40,648 nucleotides of DNA from DAOTWP01 sp034435675 (GTDB lineage: Bacteria > Chloroflexota > Anaerolineae > Aggregatilineales > Phototrophicaceae), in contig DAOTWP010000274.1 of the NCBI GenBank assembly GCA_034435675.1, positions 1-40,648 of the forward strand, read 5' to 3'. The notes below the pieces were generated by a model. It had not been told where the DNA came from, searched no databases, and saw only the letters and a list, made by a program, of their open reading frames with translations. A program made the position numbers and the translations under genes. Of this stretch, positions 1 through 8,212 are shown piece after piece. How positions within the stretch are numbered: position 1 is the first letter of the stretch; every line of letters begins with the position of its first letter.

Positions 1-107
1 GGCATTGGATTATCTCACACCAGCGGAGTTTGAGGCAGTGGCACTTGCAACAGGCTATCCTCTCTTAAACCCGGCTTGATTCTGTCCAATTTTTCCGCCG
101 CACTACA
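1..107 (+). mobile_element. Right end of an IS3-like insertion sequence (partial)
   Basis: The window opens inside the 3' end of a transposase reading frame that stops at 79. About 28 bases later comes a candidate terminus: on the opposite strand the sequence ending at 107 starts TGTAGTGCGGCGG and continues with AAAAATTGG, which resembles the TG...CA ends of IS3-family elements. From about 108 onward the reading frame matches a methylase N-terminus (NGYPKE). The left end lies outside the window, so neither the inverted-repeat partner nor a target duplication can be checked. The family assignment is inferred from a short segment. Confidence 0.5.
2..79 (+). CDS. IS3-type transposase (integrase core), C-terminal 25 residues only
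   Basis: The reading frame enters from the left edge and ends at TGA 77-79. The visible residues include LDYLTPAEFE, which matches the C-terminal tail typical of integrase-core transposases of the IS3/IS481 type (commonly followed by a short tail and stop). The catalytic DDE residues would lie upstream, outside the window. Its stop codon overlaps the first possible codon of the following methylase frame, which is how an IS end placed against a host gene would look. The identification rests on about ten characteristic residues. Confidence 0.5.
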   Translation, partial: ALDYLTPAEFEAVALATGYPLLNPA

Positions 108-2502
108 AAATGGGTATCCAAAAGAAAACATTCGTGTCGAAAAAAGAATAATTACTATAGGGCACAAAGGTAAAAATTCCCTCCGCGCTGATGTTGTTGT
201 TTATGATCTACCGTTCTTACAAGTAAAGGGCCTTGATCTCGATGTTCAAAGAGAACATGCGTTGCTCGTAGCGGAGATCAAGAGGGACAACAAAGATGCC
301 GAAGATGCAAAGACAAATCAACTTAAACCTGCTCTACTTCTATTGCCGAGCACCAGAGCAGTAGGTATTTATTGGGATGACATTGAACGCAGATTATTTC
401 ATAAAAGTGTCATAAGTAACCAAGTAAGATTAGTTGAATCGCCAATCGCGTTTTTGCCGCAGTTCGGTAATGCAGTTAAAAAAGATCAATTAAGATACTC
501 AGACCTTAAACCATCTCCTGATTTAATTGGTCTGTTTTCAAGAATTGAAGACGCAATCCATCACTACATAGTGGACAAATCTGCACGCTATCAGGTAATG
601 ATGCAGTTGCTTATCGTGAAGATGCATGACGAGAAATCAAACAAAAGGTCAAGTTTGCCTCTCACGCTGCAAGATTTCTCAGTTTTGGATGTAACCGAGG
701 ATATTGTAAAAAGCCGATTTGATGATTTATTGCAAAAGGGTCTAAACCTTTATCAAAGGTATCTGCCAGATCCGATCCCGCTACATTTTATACTTCCTGG
801 CGCTGCCTTGATGGAAATTAGTAAGTACTTGGCACCAGTAAACCTACTTGGAGGAGACCCGGATGTCATTCAAGGATTCTACATGTATTTTGCTAAACAG
901 CTATACAAGTGGGATTTAGCGCAATACTTTACTCCATACGAGGTTGTAGATTTCATTGTAAGAGTAATTAATCCACAGTATGGAGAAATCATCAAAGATC
1001 CAGCGTGTGGTAGTGCTGATTTTCTAACCTGTGCATATAGATACTTATCCAGTGTGGATGATCAGGCAGGTGACAGGGTTTGGGGAGCAGATTCTAGCAA
1101 GCAAGCTGTACAAATCAGCATCTTAAATATGTTGCTCAATGATGATGGTAAAAGCAATATACGTGAAGAAGACAGTTTGGTAAATGTCAAAAAAGATGAA
1201 AACAAATACGATATTTTATTGTGCAACCCTCCCTTTGGTGTTCGCATACTAGAGAAACGAAAAACTGTATTAGCGAATTTTGATCTTGGAAAGGAGAGAG
1301 AACAGCAGGAAGTCGGTATTTTGTTCACTGAGTTGTGTGTTAGACAAGCCAAACCTGGAGGTCGTATTGCCATTATTCTTCCAAACGGTTATTTAGGTAA
1401 CAGAAGCGAAAAGTATAAGGAATTTAGAGAATGGCTGTTGAAGTATACTTACTTAGTTGGTGTTACAGCATTTCCAAGATTCACTTTCAAAAAATCTGGT
1501 GCAGACGTAAGCGCTTCAGCTGTATTTCTTCAAAAGCGTGAACGACCGTTGGCAAGCATTCATGATGACTCATCCTATCCGGTACACATGAATTTGCTGG
1601 AGAGTGTTGGATGGGAAATCGGGAACAAAAAAGCCAAAAAGGTTTACAAACGTGAACCTGAAACGGGTGCTATTGTGTATGACAAAAACAATGAGCCTGT
1701 ACTAGATGCGGATTTTGACAAAGTTCTCCTAGATCTGTGGAACTCTCCTGCGGCGAGTAAATTCAGTTGGTTAACGAGAGGAAAAACACTTTTTCCAGAT
1801 GGGACGGGATGGGCCGTTACAGCATCTCAGATAACACAAGATAATTTTGTGAGCTTGGATCCCAAAAGACACAACCGAAAATACTTGACTTTGATTGACA
1901 ATTTAAGGAAACATGAATATGTGCATCTGGGTGATATTTGCACAATAATACCAGAAGGGTTCCGAAAACAGCGTTCAGTTGTCTATCGCTATATTCAACT
2001 ACAAGACATCCATGAGCGTACTTATGAGTACAGCGAGAAATATGCATGGGAATTACCTGGAAGGGCAAAGCACTTAGCAGACCCTGGAGATATATTTATA
2101 GCAAAAATTTGGGGCAGTGTTAATAAATGGATGATCGCTGGTTCAGAGGTTGCGCAAAATCCTACAGTTGTGACTAACGGTTGCTATCGACTAAAGTTGA
2201 AAGAAAACTGTGAGAACTACCTAGTAGATTTGGTTTTTGCTTTGTCTTCAGAGTTTTATCGTGTTCAGATGCGAGCAAGTGCTACAGGATCGGATGGTCT
2301 CGCCGATATATCGGATGATGACTTGTTGAAAGTCATTATTCCTGTTGTTACAGATGAAGATGCACGAGTGCAGTTATCGCAATCAATTGCTAGTATAATG
2401 GCTATCGGTGATCGCCTAGAAAATATATCAGATAAGTTGTTATCAGAAGATTTTGAAAGCCTTAACCTACCTCAGCGTAGATCAAATTTCTCACAGGTGT
2501 AA
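76..2502 (+). CDS. Type I/IIG-like restriction-modification protein (nuclease-like domain, N6-adenine methylase, target recognition), probably 5'-truncated
   Basis: One chain carries three parts. Residues 1-130 resemble the HsdR N-terminal PD-(D/E)xK fold, with D39/D44 and an E67-I-K69 motif. Residues 270-540 are an N6-adenine methyltransferase with motif I D308-PACGS and the catalytic NPPF at 384-387. Residues 610-790 look like a single HsdS-type target recognition domain. This order fits a combined RM enzyme, or an HsdM-S-like protein with a nuclease-like N-terminus. The only upstream start is a TTG at 76 without a visible ribosome-binding site, and the first 11 or so codons lie in the presumed IS end. 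The native start is therefore probably lost, and the gene may be silent or read from the IS. Base composition is clearly AT-richer than everything downstream, which suggests horizontal acquisition. Confidence 0.75.
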   Translation: MILSNFSAALQNGYPKENIRVEKRIITIGHKGKNSLRADVVVYDLPFLQVKGLDLDVQREHALLVAEIKRDNKDAEDAKTNQLKPALLLLPSTRAVGIYWDDIERRLFHKSVISNQVRLVESPIAFLPQFGNAVKKDQLRYSDLKPSPDLIGLFSRIEDAIHHYIVDKSARYQVMMQLLIVKMHDEKSNKRSSLPLTLQDFSVLDVTEDIVKSRFDDLLQKGLNLYQRYLPDPIPLHFILPGAALMEISKYLAPVNLLGGDPDVIQGFYMYFAKQLYKWDLAQYFTPYEVVDFIVRVINPQYGEIIKDPACGSADFLTCAYRYLSSVDDQAGDRVWGADSSKQAVQISILNMLLNDDGKSNIREEDSLVNVKKDENKYDILLCNPPFGVRILEKRKTVLANFDLGKEREQQEVGILFTELCVRQAKPGGRIAIILPNGYLGNRSEKYKEFREWLLKYTYLVGVTAFPRFTFKKSGADVSASAVFLQKRERPLASIHDDSSYPVHMNLLESVGWEIGNKKAKKVYKREPETGAIVYDKNNEPVLDADFDKVLLDLWNSPAASKFSWLTRGKTLFPDGTGWAVTASQITQDNFVSLDPKRHNRKYLTLIDNLRKHEYVHLGDICTIIPEGFRKQRSVVYRYIQLQDIHERTYEYSEKYAWELPGRAKHLADPGDIFIAKIWGSVNKWMIAGSEVAQNPTVVTNGCYRLKLKENCENYLVDLVFALSSEFYRVQMRASATGSDGLADISDDDLLKVIIPVVTDEDARVQLSQSIASIMAIGDRLENISDKLLSEDFESLNLPQRRSNFSQV

Positions 2503-2619
2503 TCCAGACACCTATATGCATGTACGCTAAACCTTCTTCGCAGACTTCGCGGTGGTGCTGCACGCCGGTCGCGTCGCGCGGCTCGCCGGTGAAGGCGTGG
2601 GGCCCGGGGCACTGTCCCG

Positions 2620-3366
2620 CTACAGCCCCAGCAGCGCCGCCAGCCCGATGCCATAGACAATCAGCATCTGCCCCGGTCCATACAGCAGCCAGATCACATC
2701 GCCGATCATGCGGAACTTCGCGCCGCTGAACAGCTCCGCCGCCAGCAGCAGGTCGCTGAGCAGGAACAGCACCGCCCCCAGCGCCAGCAGCAGGAAAACG
2801 GCGTTTTGCAGCGCATAACCACTGGCAATCCCTGTTGTGGTCGCCAGCAGCAGCGCATAGGGCAGCGCGGCGTAATGCAGCACAGACGGCTGCTCCGCCG
2901 GGCGCAGCACAACCCAGTACCACGCGACCAGCGCGAACAGCCACCAGAAGCCCAGCGGCGGCAGCAGGGAACTCAGCGCGATATTCCCCCCGGCGGACAG
3001 CAGCGCGACGATGTAGGCGATGTGCCCCAGCCCGAAGGACGCAATGCCCGCCAGCACGTACAGATCGCCTTTGACGATCAGCCGCGCCATGAACAGGTCG
3101 CCCAGGAAGCCGAGCGTCATGCCAACCGCGATGAACAGGAACAACAGGTCAACCGCCGTGAGCTGCACATTGCCGCGCAGCAGCCACCAGCCCCACCCGG
3201 CGGCGACCAGCGCCAGCGAGGAGACCATGCGCGTCCACGTGGGCATGCGGCGGTTGGTCTGCGGGTCATAGCGCCGCAGCAGAAAGCCGCCGAACAGCAG
3301 CAGCGCCCACAGCAGCAGCAGCGCCGTGAGCAGCAGATTGGCGAAACTATCCAGAAACGCGAACAT
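2620..3366 (-). CDS. YhhN/TMEM86-family membrane protein (lysoplasmalogenase-like)
   Basis: This 248-residue protein is almost entirely hydrophobic, with about eight predicted membrane helices. It shows the family's spaced motifs: GDLFMA, FGLGHIAYI, a LSDLLLA segment and a C-terminal YGPGQMLIVYG. Characterised YhhN/TMEM86 members hydrolyse the vinyl-ether bond of lysoplasmalogens; that activity is inferred here. The start at 3366 is preferred because AAAGG lies at good spacing and because a longer start at 3426 would overlap the HNH gene. A run of eight C (G on the plus strand, 3382-3389) sits in its leader. It lies downstream of the HNH gene on the same strand with about 30 bases between them, and is convergent with the methylase. 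Confidence 0.8.
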   Translation of the reverse strand: MFAFLDSFANLLLTALLLLWALLLFGGFLLRRYDPQTNRRMPTWTRMVSSLALVAAGWGWWLLRGNVQLTAVDLLFLFIAVGMTLGFLGDLFMARLIVKGDLYVLAGIASFGLGHIAYIVALLSAGGNIALSSLLPPLGFWWLFALVAWYWVVLRPAEQPSVLHYAALPYALLLATTTGIASGYALQNAVFLLLALGAVLFLLSDLLLAAELFSGAKFRMIGDVIWLLYGPGQMLIVYGIGLAALLGL

Positions 3367-3397
3367 GCAGGTCTGCCTTTCGGGGGGGGAGAGAGCG

Positions 3398-3811
3398 TTA
3401 ATCAGGTGGATGAAAACCGCCCGCAATCCAGCGGCTGCGGGCGATCAGCACTCGTTCCAGGTTCATTTTTAGACGACTGACGCTTGCACGCCCAATTGCT
3501 GTGCGTCCTCGGAGGTATAGACCTCCACCCAGCCACGCAAAGTGTTCTGCCCATAGCTGCTTGCGGGGATTAAAGAGCGGCACTTCACGGCGCGTGACCG
3601 GGTCAATTCCTGTGGTTGCCTTACCTTTAATCAGGTTACAATTCGCGCAGGATAGGCACAGATTATCCAGGGTATCACCTCCGGCAGGGTCAATGTGCTC
3701 AATATGCATTGCCTGCCCTATGTTTGTTTCGCATGTTCGGCAGTATTCGCAGCAGCCGCCCGCGCGGGCATAGACCTGCCGCCGCAAGGTACTCCACGAC
3801 GGTTCACGCAT
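3398..3811 (-). CDS. HNH endonuclease domain protein
   Basis: The 137-residue protein has a zinc-ribbon HNH motif: C21-x2-C24, then H36-I-E-H39, N50 in LDN, and C55-x2-C58. The C-terminal segment FNPRKQLWAEHF and the following GRTAIGRA are typical of small standalone HNH proteins found in cyanobacteria and Chloroflexota. Its ATG overlaps the stop of the upstream gene by eight bases (ATGCGTGA), so the two are translationally coupled. The family is nuclease-like, but I cannot tell whether it serves in defence, mobile DNA or repair. Confidence 0.85.
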   Translation of the reverse strand: MREPSWSTLRRQVYARAGGCCEYCRTCETNIGQAMHIEHIDPAGGDTLDNLCLSCANCNLIKGKATTGIDPVTRREVPLFNPRKQLWAEHFAWLGGGLYLRGRTAIGRASVSRLKMNLERVLIARSRWIAGGFHPPD

Positions 3812-4220
3812 CTGGCGCCTGGAAATCGGATTGTTTGAAGCTGTGCCCGCGCTCCATCAGAATGCCGGCTGCTTCTGCCTTGCGCAGCATCAAACGGTTG
3901 CCGCGCTCCACCGCTTGCGCCAGTTGGCGATACTCGTCCTCAGAAATTGTCCCTGCCCTGTTTTTATCCATCAGCATCTGCATGTGATCCTGTGCTGCCT
4001 GCGGCATCTGCTCGCGGGCAATTGTCCACAAAGCATCATCGGAAAGCTGACGCAGCGCGTGCAATTCCACCTGCTCATCGAGTGGCAGCGCAGCCAGTGG
4101 GACGGCAAGCATTTTGAGATGTGCTTGCAACACCTGCTCTACGGGCTGCGCAGTATCTTCTGCAATCTGGCGTGCCAGCGCGTAGATGTCGTCCGGCACG
4201 GTCAGCGTATATTGGCTCAT
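3804..4220 (-). CDS. Conserved small protein coupled to the HNH endonuclease
   Basis: This 138-residue soluble protein has a start resembling ribbon-helix-helix or antitoxin-type N-termini (a short beta segment followed by helices). A helical middle contains LSDDALWTIARE, and the C-terminal part contains MLRKAEAAGIL. Proteins of this pattern are often found directly upstream of a standalone HNH gene, as here, with an eight-base overlap. The arrangement suggests an accessory or antitoxin-like partner of the nuclease, but no function has been shown from sequence. ATG at 4220 follows an AAGGATGAA segment that can serve as a ribosome-binding site. Confidence 0.7.
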   Translation of the reverse strand: MSQYTLTVPDDIYALARQIAEDTAQPVEQVLQAHLKMLAVPLAALPLDEQVELHALRQLSDDALWTIAREQMPQAAQDHMQMLMDKNRAGTISEDEYRQLAQAVERGNRLMLRKAEAAGILMERGHSFKQSDFQAPDA

Positions 4221-4345
4221 GACAAATTCATCCTTGCATATTCATGCTTTCATTCTAGCATTCCCGTGCTGCAATTCGCCAGCAGTCATGGTATAGTCTG
4301 CGCGGACATAATCGAATCGGCGTTAGATTATAAGGATTGTTACTG

Positions 4346-5509
4346 ATGACCACCCCCGCCACGCAACCCCCAGCCTACCAGCAGTATTTTAATGAAGAGC
4401 ATGCGCTGGCACGGCAGATTGTCCGGCGCTTTGTCGAAAAAGAGCTGCTGCCGTATGTGGACGAGTGGGAAGAGGCGGGCGAATTCCCGCGCGAACTGTA
4501 CCAGCGGCAGGCAGAACTGGGCATCAGCAGCGTGGGTTATCCCGAAGAATACGGCGGCACGGGTGGCGATGTGTTCATGCGCATCGCCGTGACCGAAGAA
4601 CTGATGCGCTGCACGTCGGGCGGGCTGGTTGCCGGGCTGGGCACACACGGCATCGCCCTGCCGCCGATTCTGGCATTGGGCACAGCGGCGCAAAAGGAAC
4701 GCTTCGTGCGCCCGGTGCTGGCGGGCGAGCGCATCGCCGCGCTGGGCATCACCGAGCCGGGCGGTGGCAGCGACGTCGCAAACCTGCAAACGACTGCCGT
4801 GCGTGATGGCGACGTCTACATCGTCAACGGCAGCAAAACATTCATCACCAGCGGTGTGCGGGCGGACCAGGTGACGACGGCAGTGCGCACGGGCGGACCG
4901 GGCGCGCAGGGCATCAGCCTGCTGGTCATCGAGGCGGGCACGCCGGGCTTCACCCGCAGCAAACCGCTGAAAAAGATGGGCTGGTGGGCGTCGGATACCG
5001 GGCAGTTGTTCTTTGACAACTGCCGCGTGCCTGTCGAGAACCGCATCGGCGAGGAAAACATGGGTTTCTATGCCGTGATGGTCAACTTCCAGATGGAACG
5101 GCTGACGATGGCGGTGATGGCAAACATGACCGCGCGCATGGCGCTGGAAGAGGCGCTGCGCTACTCACAGGAGCGCACGGCGTTTGGCAGGGCGCTGACC
5201 GGGCATCAGGTGACGCGGCACAAACTGGTGGACATGGCGACGCTGGTGGAAGCAAGCACGGAATTCACCTACCGCATTGCGGCGAAGATCAACGCGGGCG
5301 AGGACTGCGTGACCGAGATTTCGATGGCGAAGAACTTCGCCTGCATGGTCAGCGACAAAGTGACTTACGACGCCGTGCAGCTTTTTGGCGGCTACGGCTA
5401 CATGCGCGAATACGTCGTCGAGCGCCTGTACCGCGACAACCGCATTCTGTCGATTGGCGGCGGCACGCAGGAAATCATGAAGGAGATTATCGCCCGGCGG
5501 CTGCTTTAG
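4346..5509 (+). CDS. Acyl-CoA dehydrogenase
   Basis: A 387-residue flavoenzyme of normal family length that would oxidise an acyl-CoA to the 2,3-enoyl-CoA and pass electrons to an electron-transfer flavoprotein. The FAD/substrate signature ITEPGGGSD, the NGSKTFITSG segment, the SQERTAFG helix and the C-terminal FGGYGYMREY and IGGGTQEIM segments are all present. The C-terminal catalytic Glu of medium-chain enzymes (EGT) is Gly here; as in isovaleryl-CoA and long-chain enzymes, E251 in QMERL is the likely base. ATG 4346 is chosen because AAGGA sits nine bases upstream; a TTG at 4337 in frame lacks that spacing. It is divergent from the HNH pair. Confidence 0.93.
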   Translation: MTTPATQPPAYQQYFNEEHALARQIVRRFVEKELLPYVDEWEEAGEFPRELYQRQAELGISSVGYPEEYGGTGGDVFMRIAVTEELMRCTSGGLVAGLGTHGIALPPILALGTAAQKERFVRPVLAGERIAALGITEPGGGSDVANLQTTAVRDGDVYIVNGSKTFITSGVRADQVTTAVRTGGPGAQGISLLVIEAGTPGFTRSKPLKKMGWWASDTGQLFFDNCRVPVENRIGEENMGFYAVMVNFQMERLTMAVMANMTARMALEEALRYSQERTAFGRALTGHQVTRHKLVDMATLVEASTEFTYRIAAKINAGEDCVTEISMAKNFACMVSDKVTYDAVQLFGGYGYMREYVVERLYRDNRILSIGGGTQEIMKEIIARRLL

Positions 5510-5568
5510 CGTTCAGCTTTAAGCCGTTTGTGCAATAATGGGTGTAACGACAAAGTGGGGAGGCTAGG

Positions 5569-6123
5569 ATGGTCACGCAAGCGAAAGCGCGGGTGCGGGC
5601 AGCGGAATTTTATGCGCTGCAAGCCCTGACCGCAGACCGGCTTGAACTGATAGATGGAGAAGTGGTTGTGGCACATGCACCTAACCCCAAACACCAGCGT
5701 GTCACAGGCAATACACACCTTCTATTGAGGGTATTGGAGCAAACAATCGGCGGCAAGGCATTCGCAGCACCCCTCGAAGTCTATCTGGATGAAGAGAACA
5801 TCCCGCAGCCGGATGTGATCTGGGTTGCGGCAGAGGGCAAATGTCAGGTCACAGAGAAAAATCTGGTTGGCGCGCCCGATCTCCTCGTCGAAGTGTTCTC
5901 ACCCAGCACAGAACGTTATGACCGGCGCGAAAAGTTCAACCTGTACCAGCGTTTCGGGGTGCGCGAATACTGGATGATTGATGCTGACGCAGCGTATGTT
6001 GAAGTCTGGCTGCTCGTTGACCTGAAATTTGTGCGGCAGGGCATTTACGGACCGGGCGAACACTTCAGCAGTGTGGTGTTGAGCGGGCAGGTGATTGCTG
6101 TTGATGCTTTGTTCGCGGCGTAG
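5569..6123 (+). CDS. Uma2-family (DUF820) restriction-endonuclease-like protein
   Basis: The 184-residue protein follows the Uma2 pattern closely: ELIDGEVV at 26-33, PNPKHQRV at 39-45, APLEVYLDEENIPQPD ending at D82, GAPDLLVEVFSPST at 101-114 (E108), and a GVREYWMID segment near 130-138. The family has a PD-(D/E)xK nuclease fold and expands strongly in cyanobacteria and Chloroflexota; its cellular role is unknown. A strong GGGGAGG sequence sits about seven bases before ATG 5569. It stands alone, 59 bases after the acyl-CoA dehydrogenase, and no link to the secretion locus is seen. Confidence 0.88.
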   Translation: MVTQAKARVRAAEFYALQALTADRLELIDGEVVVAHAPNPKHQRVTGNTHLLLRVLEQTIGGKAFAAPLEVYLDEENIPQPDVIWVAAEGKCQVTEKNLVGAPDLLVEVFSPSTERYDRREKFNLYQRFGVREYWMIDADAAYVEVWLLVDLKFVRQGIYGPGEHFSSVVLSGQVIAVDALFAA

Positions 6124-6237
6124 TAGTTCCTGTGGCAAGTCGGTCCACGAAACTGCCCACGCGCTTTGCTGAACCCGCAGGGCTGCATTCAGCCTGCTTT
6201 CTTCGCCAACCTATTACCTGGTCACCCACTACTCGCA

Positions 6238-6282
6238 TACTACTACCACTACCACACCCCTTGGGTGGTAGTGGTAGTAGTA
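6238..6282. repeat. Perfect 18-bp inverted repeat of TAC/ACC triplets
   Basis: The arms 6238-6255 (TACTACTACCACTACCAC) and 6265-6282 are exact reverse complements around a nine-base centre (accccttgg). It sits in the 274-base gap between the Uma2 gene and the first kinase. There is no T-run on either side, so it is not a standard intrinsic terminator. It could be a transcript-end hairpin, a protein-binding palindrome or a small palindromic repeat. Nothing else is evident in this gap beyond a possible TACAAT -10 element at 6358-6363 without a clear -35. Confidence 0.8.
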
Positions 6283-6397
6283 GCGGAGGGGTCGGCTGCG
6301 GACGGAAAACCGCACTCCCCGCACAAATTCCGTCAGGCACACACCGCCCAAATAGGCTACAATCGCTGCTGTCAGTTAGCGATGATACCGGGACACG

Positions 6398-8143
6398 ATG
6401 ACCTCAACGCAAGCGACTTCGGATACTCTGTTTGGACGCGACATTGACGGCTACCGCGTCGAGAGACTGCTCGGACGCGGCGGCATGGCGCGTGTCTATC
6501 GCGGCTTTGACGCCCAACTGCACCGCTATGTTGCCATCAAGATCATTGATCCCAACGTTGAAGGACAGTTGAATTACAAGGAGCGCTTCATTAAAGAGGC
6601 GCGGGCAATCGCCCAACTGCGCCACTCGAATATCGTCAACATCTACCGCTTTGGCGAATTCGAGGGGCAGTACTACATGGTCATGGAGTATATTGACGGC
6701 ACAGACCTGCGCTGGGTGCTGCACGATTACGCCCTCAAGCGCGAACTGATCCCCTACAACGACGTGCTGCGCATCATCAGTCAGATGGCAGAAGCGCTGG
6801 ACGCCGCCCACGCGCAGGGGGTCATCCACCGCGATGTCAAGCCGTCGAACATCATGATTAACACCAAAGGCGACGCCGTACTGACCGACTTCGGTCTGGT
6901 GCTGGTCGCCAGCGAGGCGACACGCGGTGAAATCTTCGGCTCGCCGCATTACATCGCCCCGGAGCAGGCGATCAGTTCGGCAAAGGTAGTGCCGCAGAGC
7001 GACCTGTACGGGCTGGGTGTGGTGCTTTATGAGATGCTCACCGGGCAGGTGCCGTTCAACAGCGGCACGGCAATGCAGATTGCCATGTCGCACATGGTCG
7101 AACCGCTGCCGTCCGCGCGCAGCATCAATCCCAATCTTGATCCGGCATTCGTGAGCGTGCTGGAAACCGCGCTGGCAAAAGAGCCGGAAAAGCGCTACCA
7201 GACCGGCGCAGAACTGGTGCGCGCCCTGAAAAAAGCCACCGCCGAGGCAAAACGCACCGATGCCAGTGACCGCAGCCGGCAAAAAGGACTGAAGCTGCCC
7301 ACTCCCAGTGAACCGGAAGCGCTGCATCTCTCCAGCGAGGATGTACTGGCGAAGGTCACCCGCTTCGCCACCGAAAACCCGCTGCCGCTGCCCGGCACGG
7401 CGCTGCCACCTGCGCCCGCTGTGCCTGCTGTGCGGGGCATGCCCCTGCTGCAACCTGTCGCCCCCCGGCGGATCCGGGGAGTACGGGTGCTGGCGCTGCT
7501 CCTGCTGGTCGCGCTGGTCGCTGCCGCCGCCCTGCTGGTGCGCGATGTCGCCGCGCCTGCCGCGTCGGGCAGCACGCAGACCCCGGCTGCTGTCAGCGCC
7601 GCCGAAACGACCGAAGCTGCCGGAGGTGCTGTCACTGTCGCAAATACGCCCGCACCAGCCGAAACACAGCCGGATGTCCAGCCCACCCCCGCACCTACCG
7701 AGCCAGCGCTTACCGAGCCAGCGCTCACCGAGCCAGCGCTCACCGAGCCAGCAGCGGCAGTCGCCACTGAAGTGCCGTCTACAGCAACCGCAAGCCCCAC
7801 TGCCCCCCGACTGACCGCGCTGCCGAGTGCCGTGCCTGCCAGCGGCGAAAATGTGCCGCTGCTGAGTACTGTGCTGGAAGGGCGGATCAGCGCCAGCGAC
7901 TGCGCGGCGGGCACACTTCAGCTTTATGACGATATCACGGTGGTCTTGCCAGAGGATGACCCGCTGCTGGATGCCGCCTGCGAACAGGAACTGCTGCCGC
8001 GCGGTGCGTTCGTGCGCATTGAGGGCAGCTACCGGCTGGATGCGGCGGGCAGCTTCGTCTTTGTCGAGGTCAGCTTCCGCACGATTGGCGGCGAACAATA
8101 CCCGTCGCCCACGCCAACGGCGACCAACACCCGCGCTCCATAA
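6398..8143 (+). CDS. PknB-type Ser/Thr protein kinase with membrane anchor and extracellular domain
   Basis: Residues 18-280 form a complete Hanks-type kinase: glycine loop LGRGGMARV, K48 in VAIK, HRD with D146-x-K148, DFG at 164-166 and an intact APE segment. One membrane helix lies at about 364-382. Outside follow a Thr/Pro/Ala-rich stalk with an exact EPALT tandem repeat, and a C-terminal domain of about 80 residues of unknown type that might sense a ligand. It would phosphorylate cytoplasmic Ser/Thr sites, and FHA-domain proteins of the neighbouring locus are obvious candidate readers. It is convergent with the WXG100-hydrolase gene and is probably transcribed separately from the EccC operon. 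The ribosome-binding site is weak (GGGA). Confidence 0.93.
   Translation: MTSTQATSDTLFGRDIDGYRVERLLGRGGMARVYRGFDAQLHRYVAIKIIDPNVEGQLNYKERFIKEARAIAQLRHSNIVNIYRFGEFEGQYYMVMEYIDGTDLRWVLHDYALKRELIPYNDVLRIISQMAEALDAAHAQGVIHRDVKPSNIMINTKGDAVLTDFGLVLVASEATRGEIFGSPHYIAPEQAISSAKVVPQSDLYGLGVVLYEMLTGQVPFNSGTAMQIAMSHMVEPLPSARSINPNLDPAFVSVLETALAKEPEKRYQTGAELVRALKKATAEAKRTDASDRSRQKGLKLPTPSEPEALHLSSEDVLAKVTRFATENPLPLPGTALPPAPAVPAVRGMPLLQPVAPRRIRGVRVLALLLLVALVAAAALLVRDVAAPAASGSTQTPAAVSAAETTEAAGGAVTVANTPAPAETQPDVQPTPAPTEPALTEPALTEPALTEPAAAVATEVPSTATASPTAPRLTALPSAVPASGENVPLLSTVLEGRISASDCAAGTLQLYDDITVVLPEDDPLLDAACEQELLPRGAFVRIEGSYRLDAAGSFVFVEVSFRTIGGEQYPSPTPTATNTRAP
7700..7753 (+). repeat. 15-base tandem repeat coding EPALT in kinase stalk
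   Basis: Three copies of GAGCCAGCGCTYACC plus a partial fourth lie in frame in the extracellular stalk of the first kinase. Copies two and three are identical, and copy one differs by one base. In-frame changes in copy number would change only stalk length. Confidence 0.85.
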
Positions 8144-8156
8144 GCAACCGTAAGCA

Positions 8157-8184
8157 AGGGGCACAGCAGCGGTGGTGTGCCCCT
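8157..8184. terminator. Hairpin between convergent kinase and WXG100-hydrolase genes
   Basis: Arms AGGGGCACA (8157-8165) and TGTGCCCCT (8176-8184) are perfectly complementary with a ten-base loop. It lies in the 69-base gap between the stops of two convergent genes, the expected place for a bidirectional terminator. There is no long T-run on either strand, so efficiency is uncertain. Confidence 0.5.
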
Positions 8185-8212
8185 GCGCGGCGAGATTGTC
8201 AATCAGGAGACG

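Noticed and set aside
2472..3480. Plus-strand and alternative minus-strand frames over the YhhN-like gene
   Set aside because: The hydrophobic multi-helix frame with family motifs explains the stretch. The others are low-complexity Gln/Arg/Ala or Cys/Ala shadows.
4346..5509. Acyl-CoA dehydrogenase seemed to lack its catalytic Glu
   Set aside because: The EGT Glu is replaced by Gly, but E251 in QMERL matches the base position used by isovaleryl-CoA and long-chain enzymes, so the enzyme is probably active.
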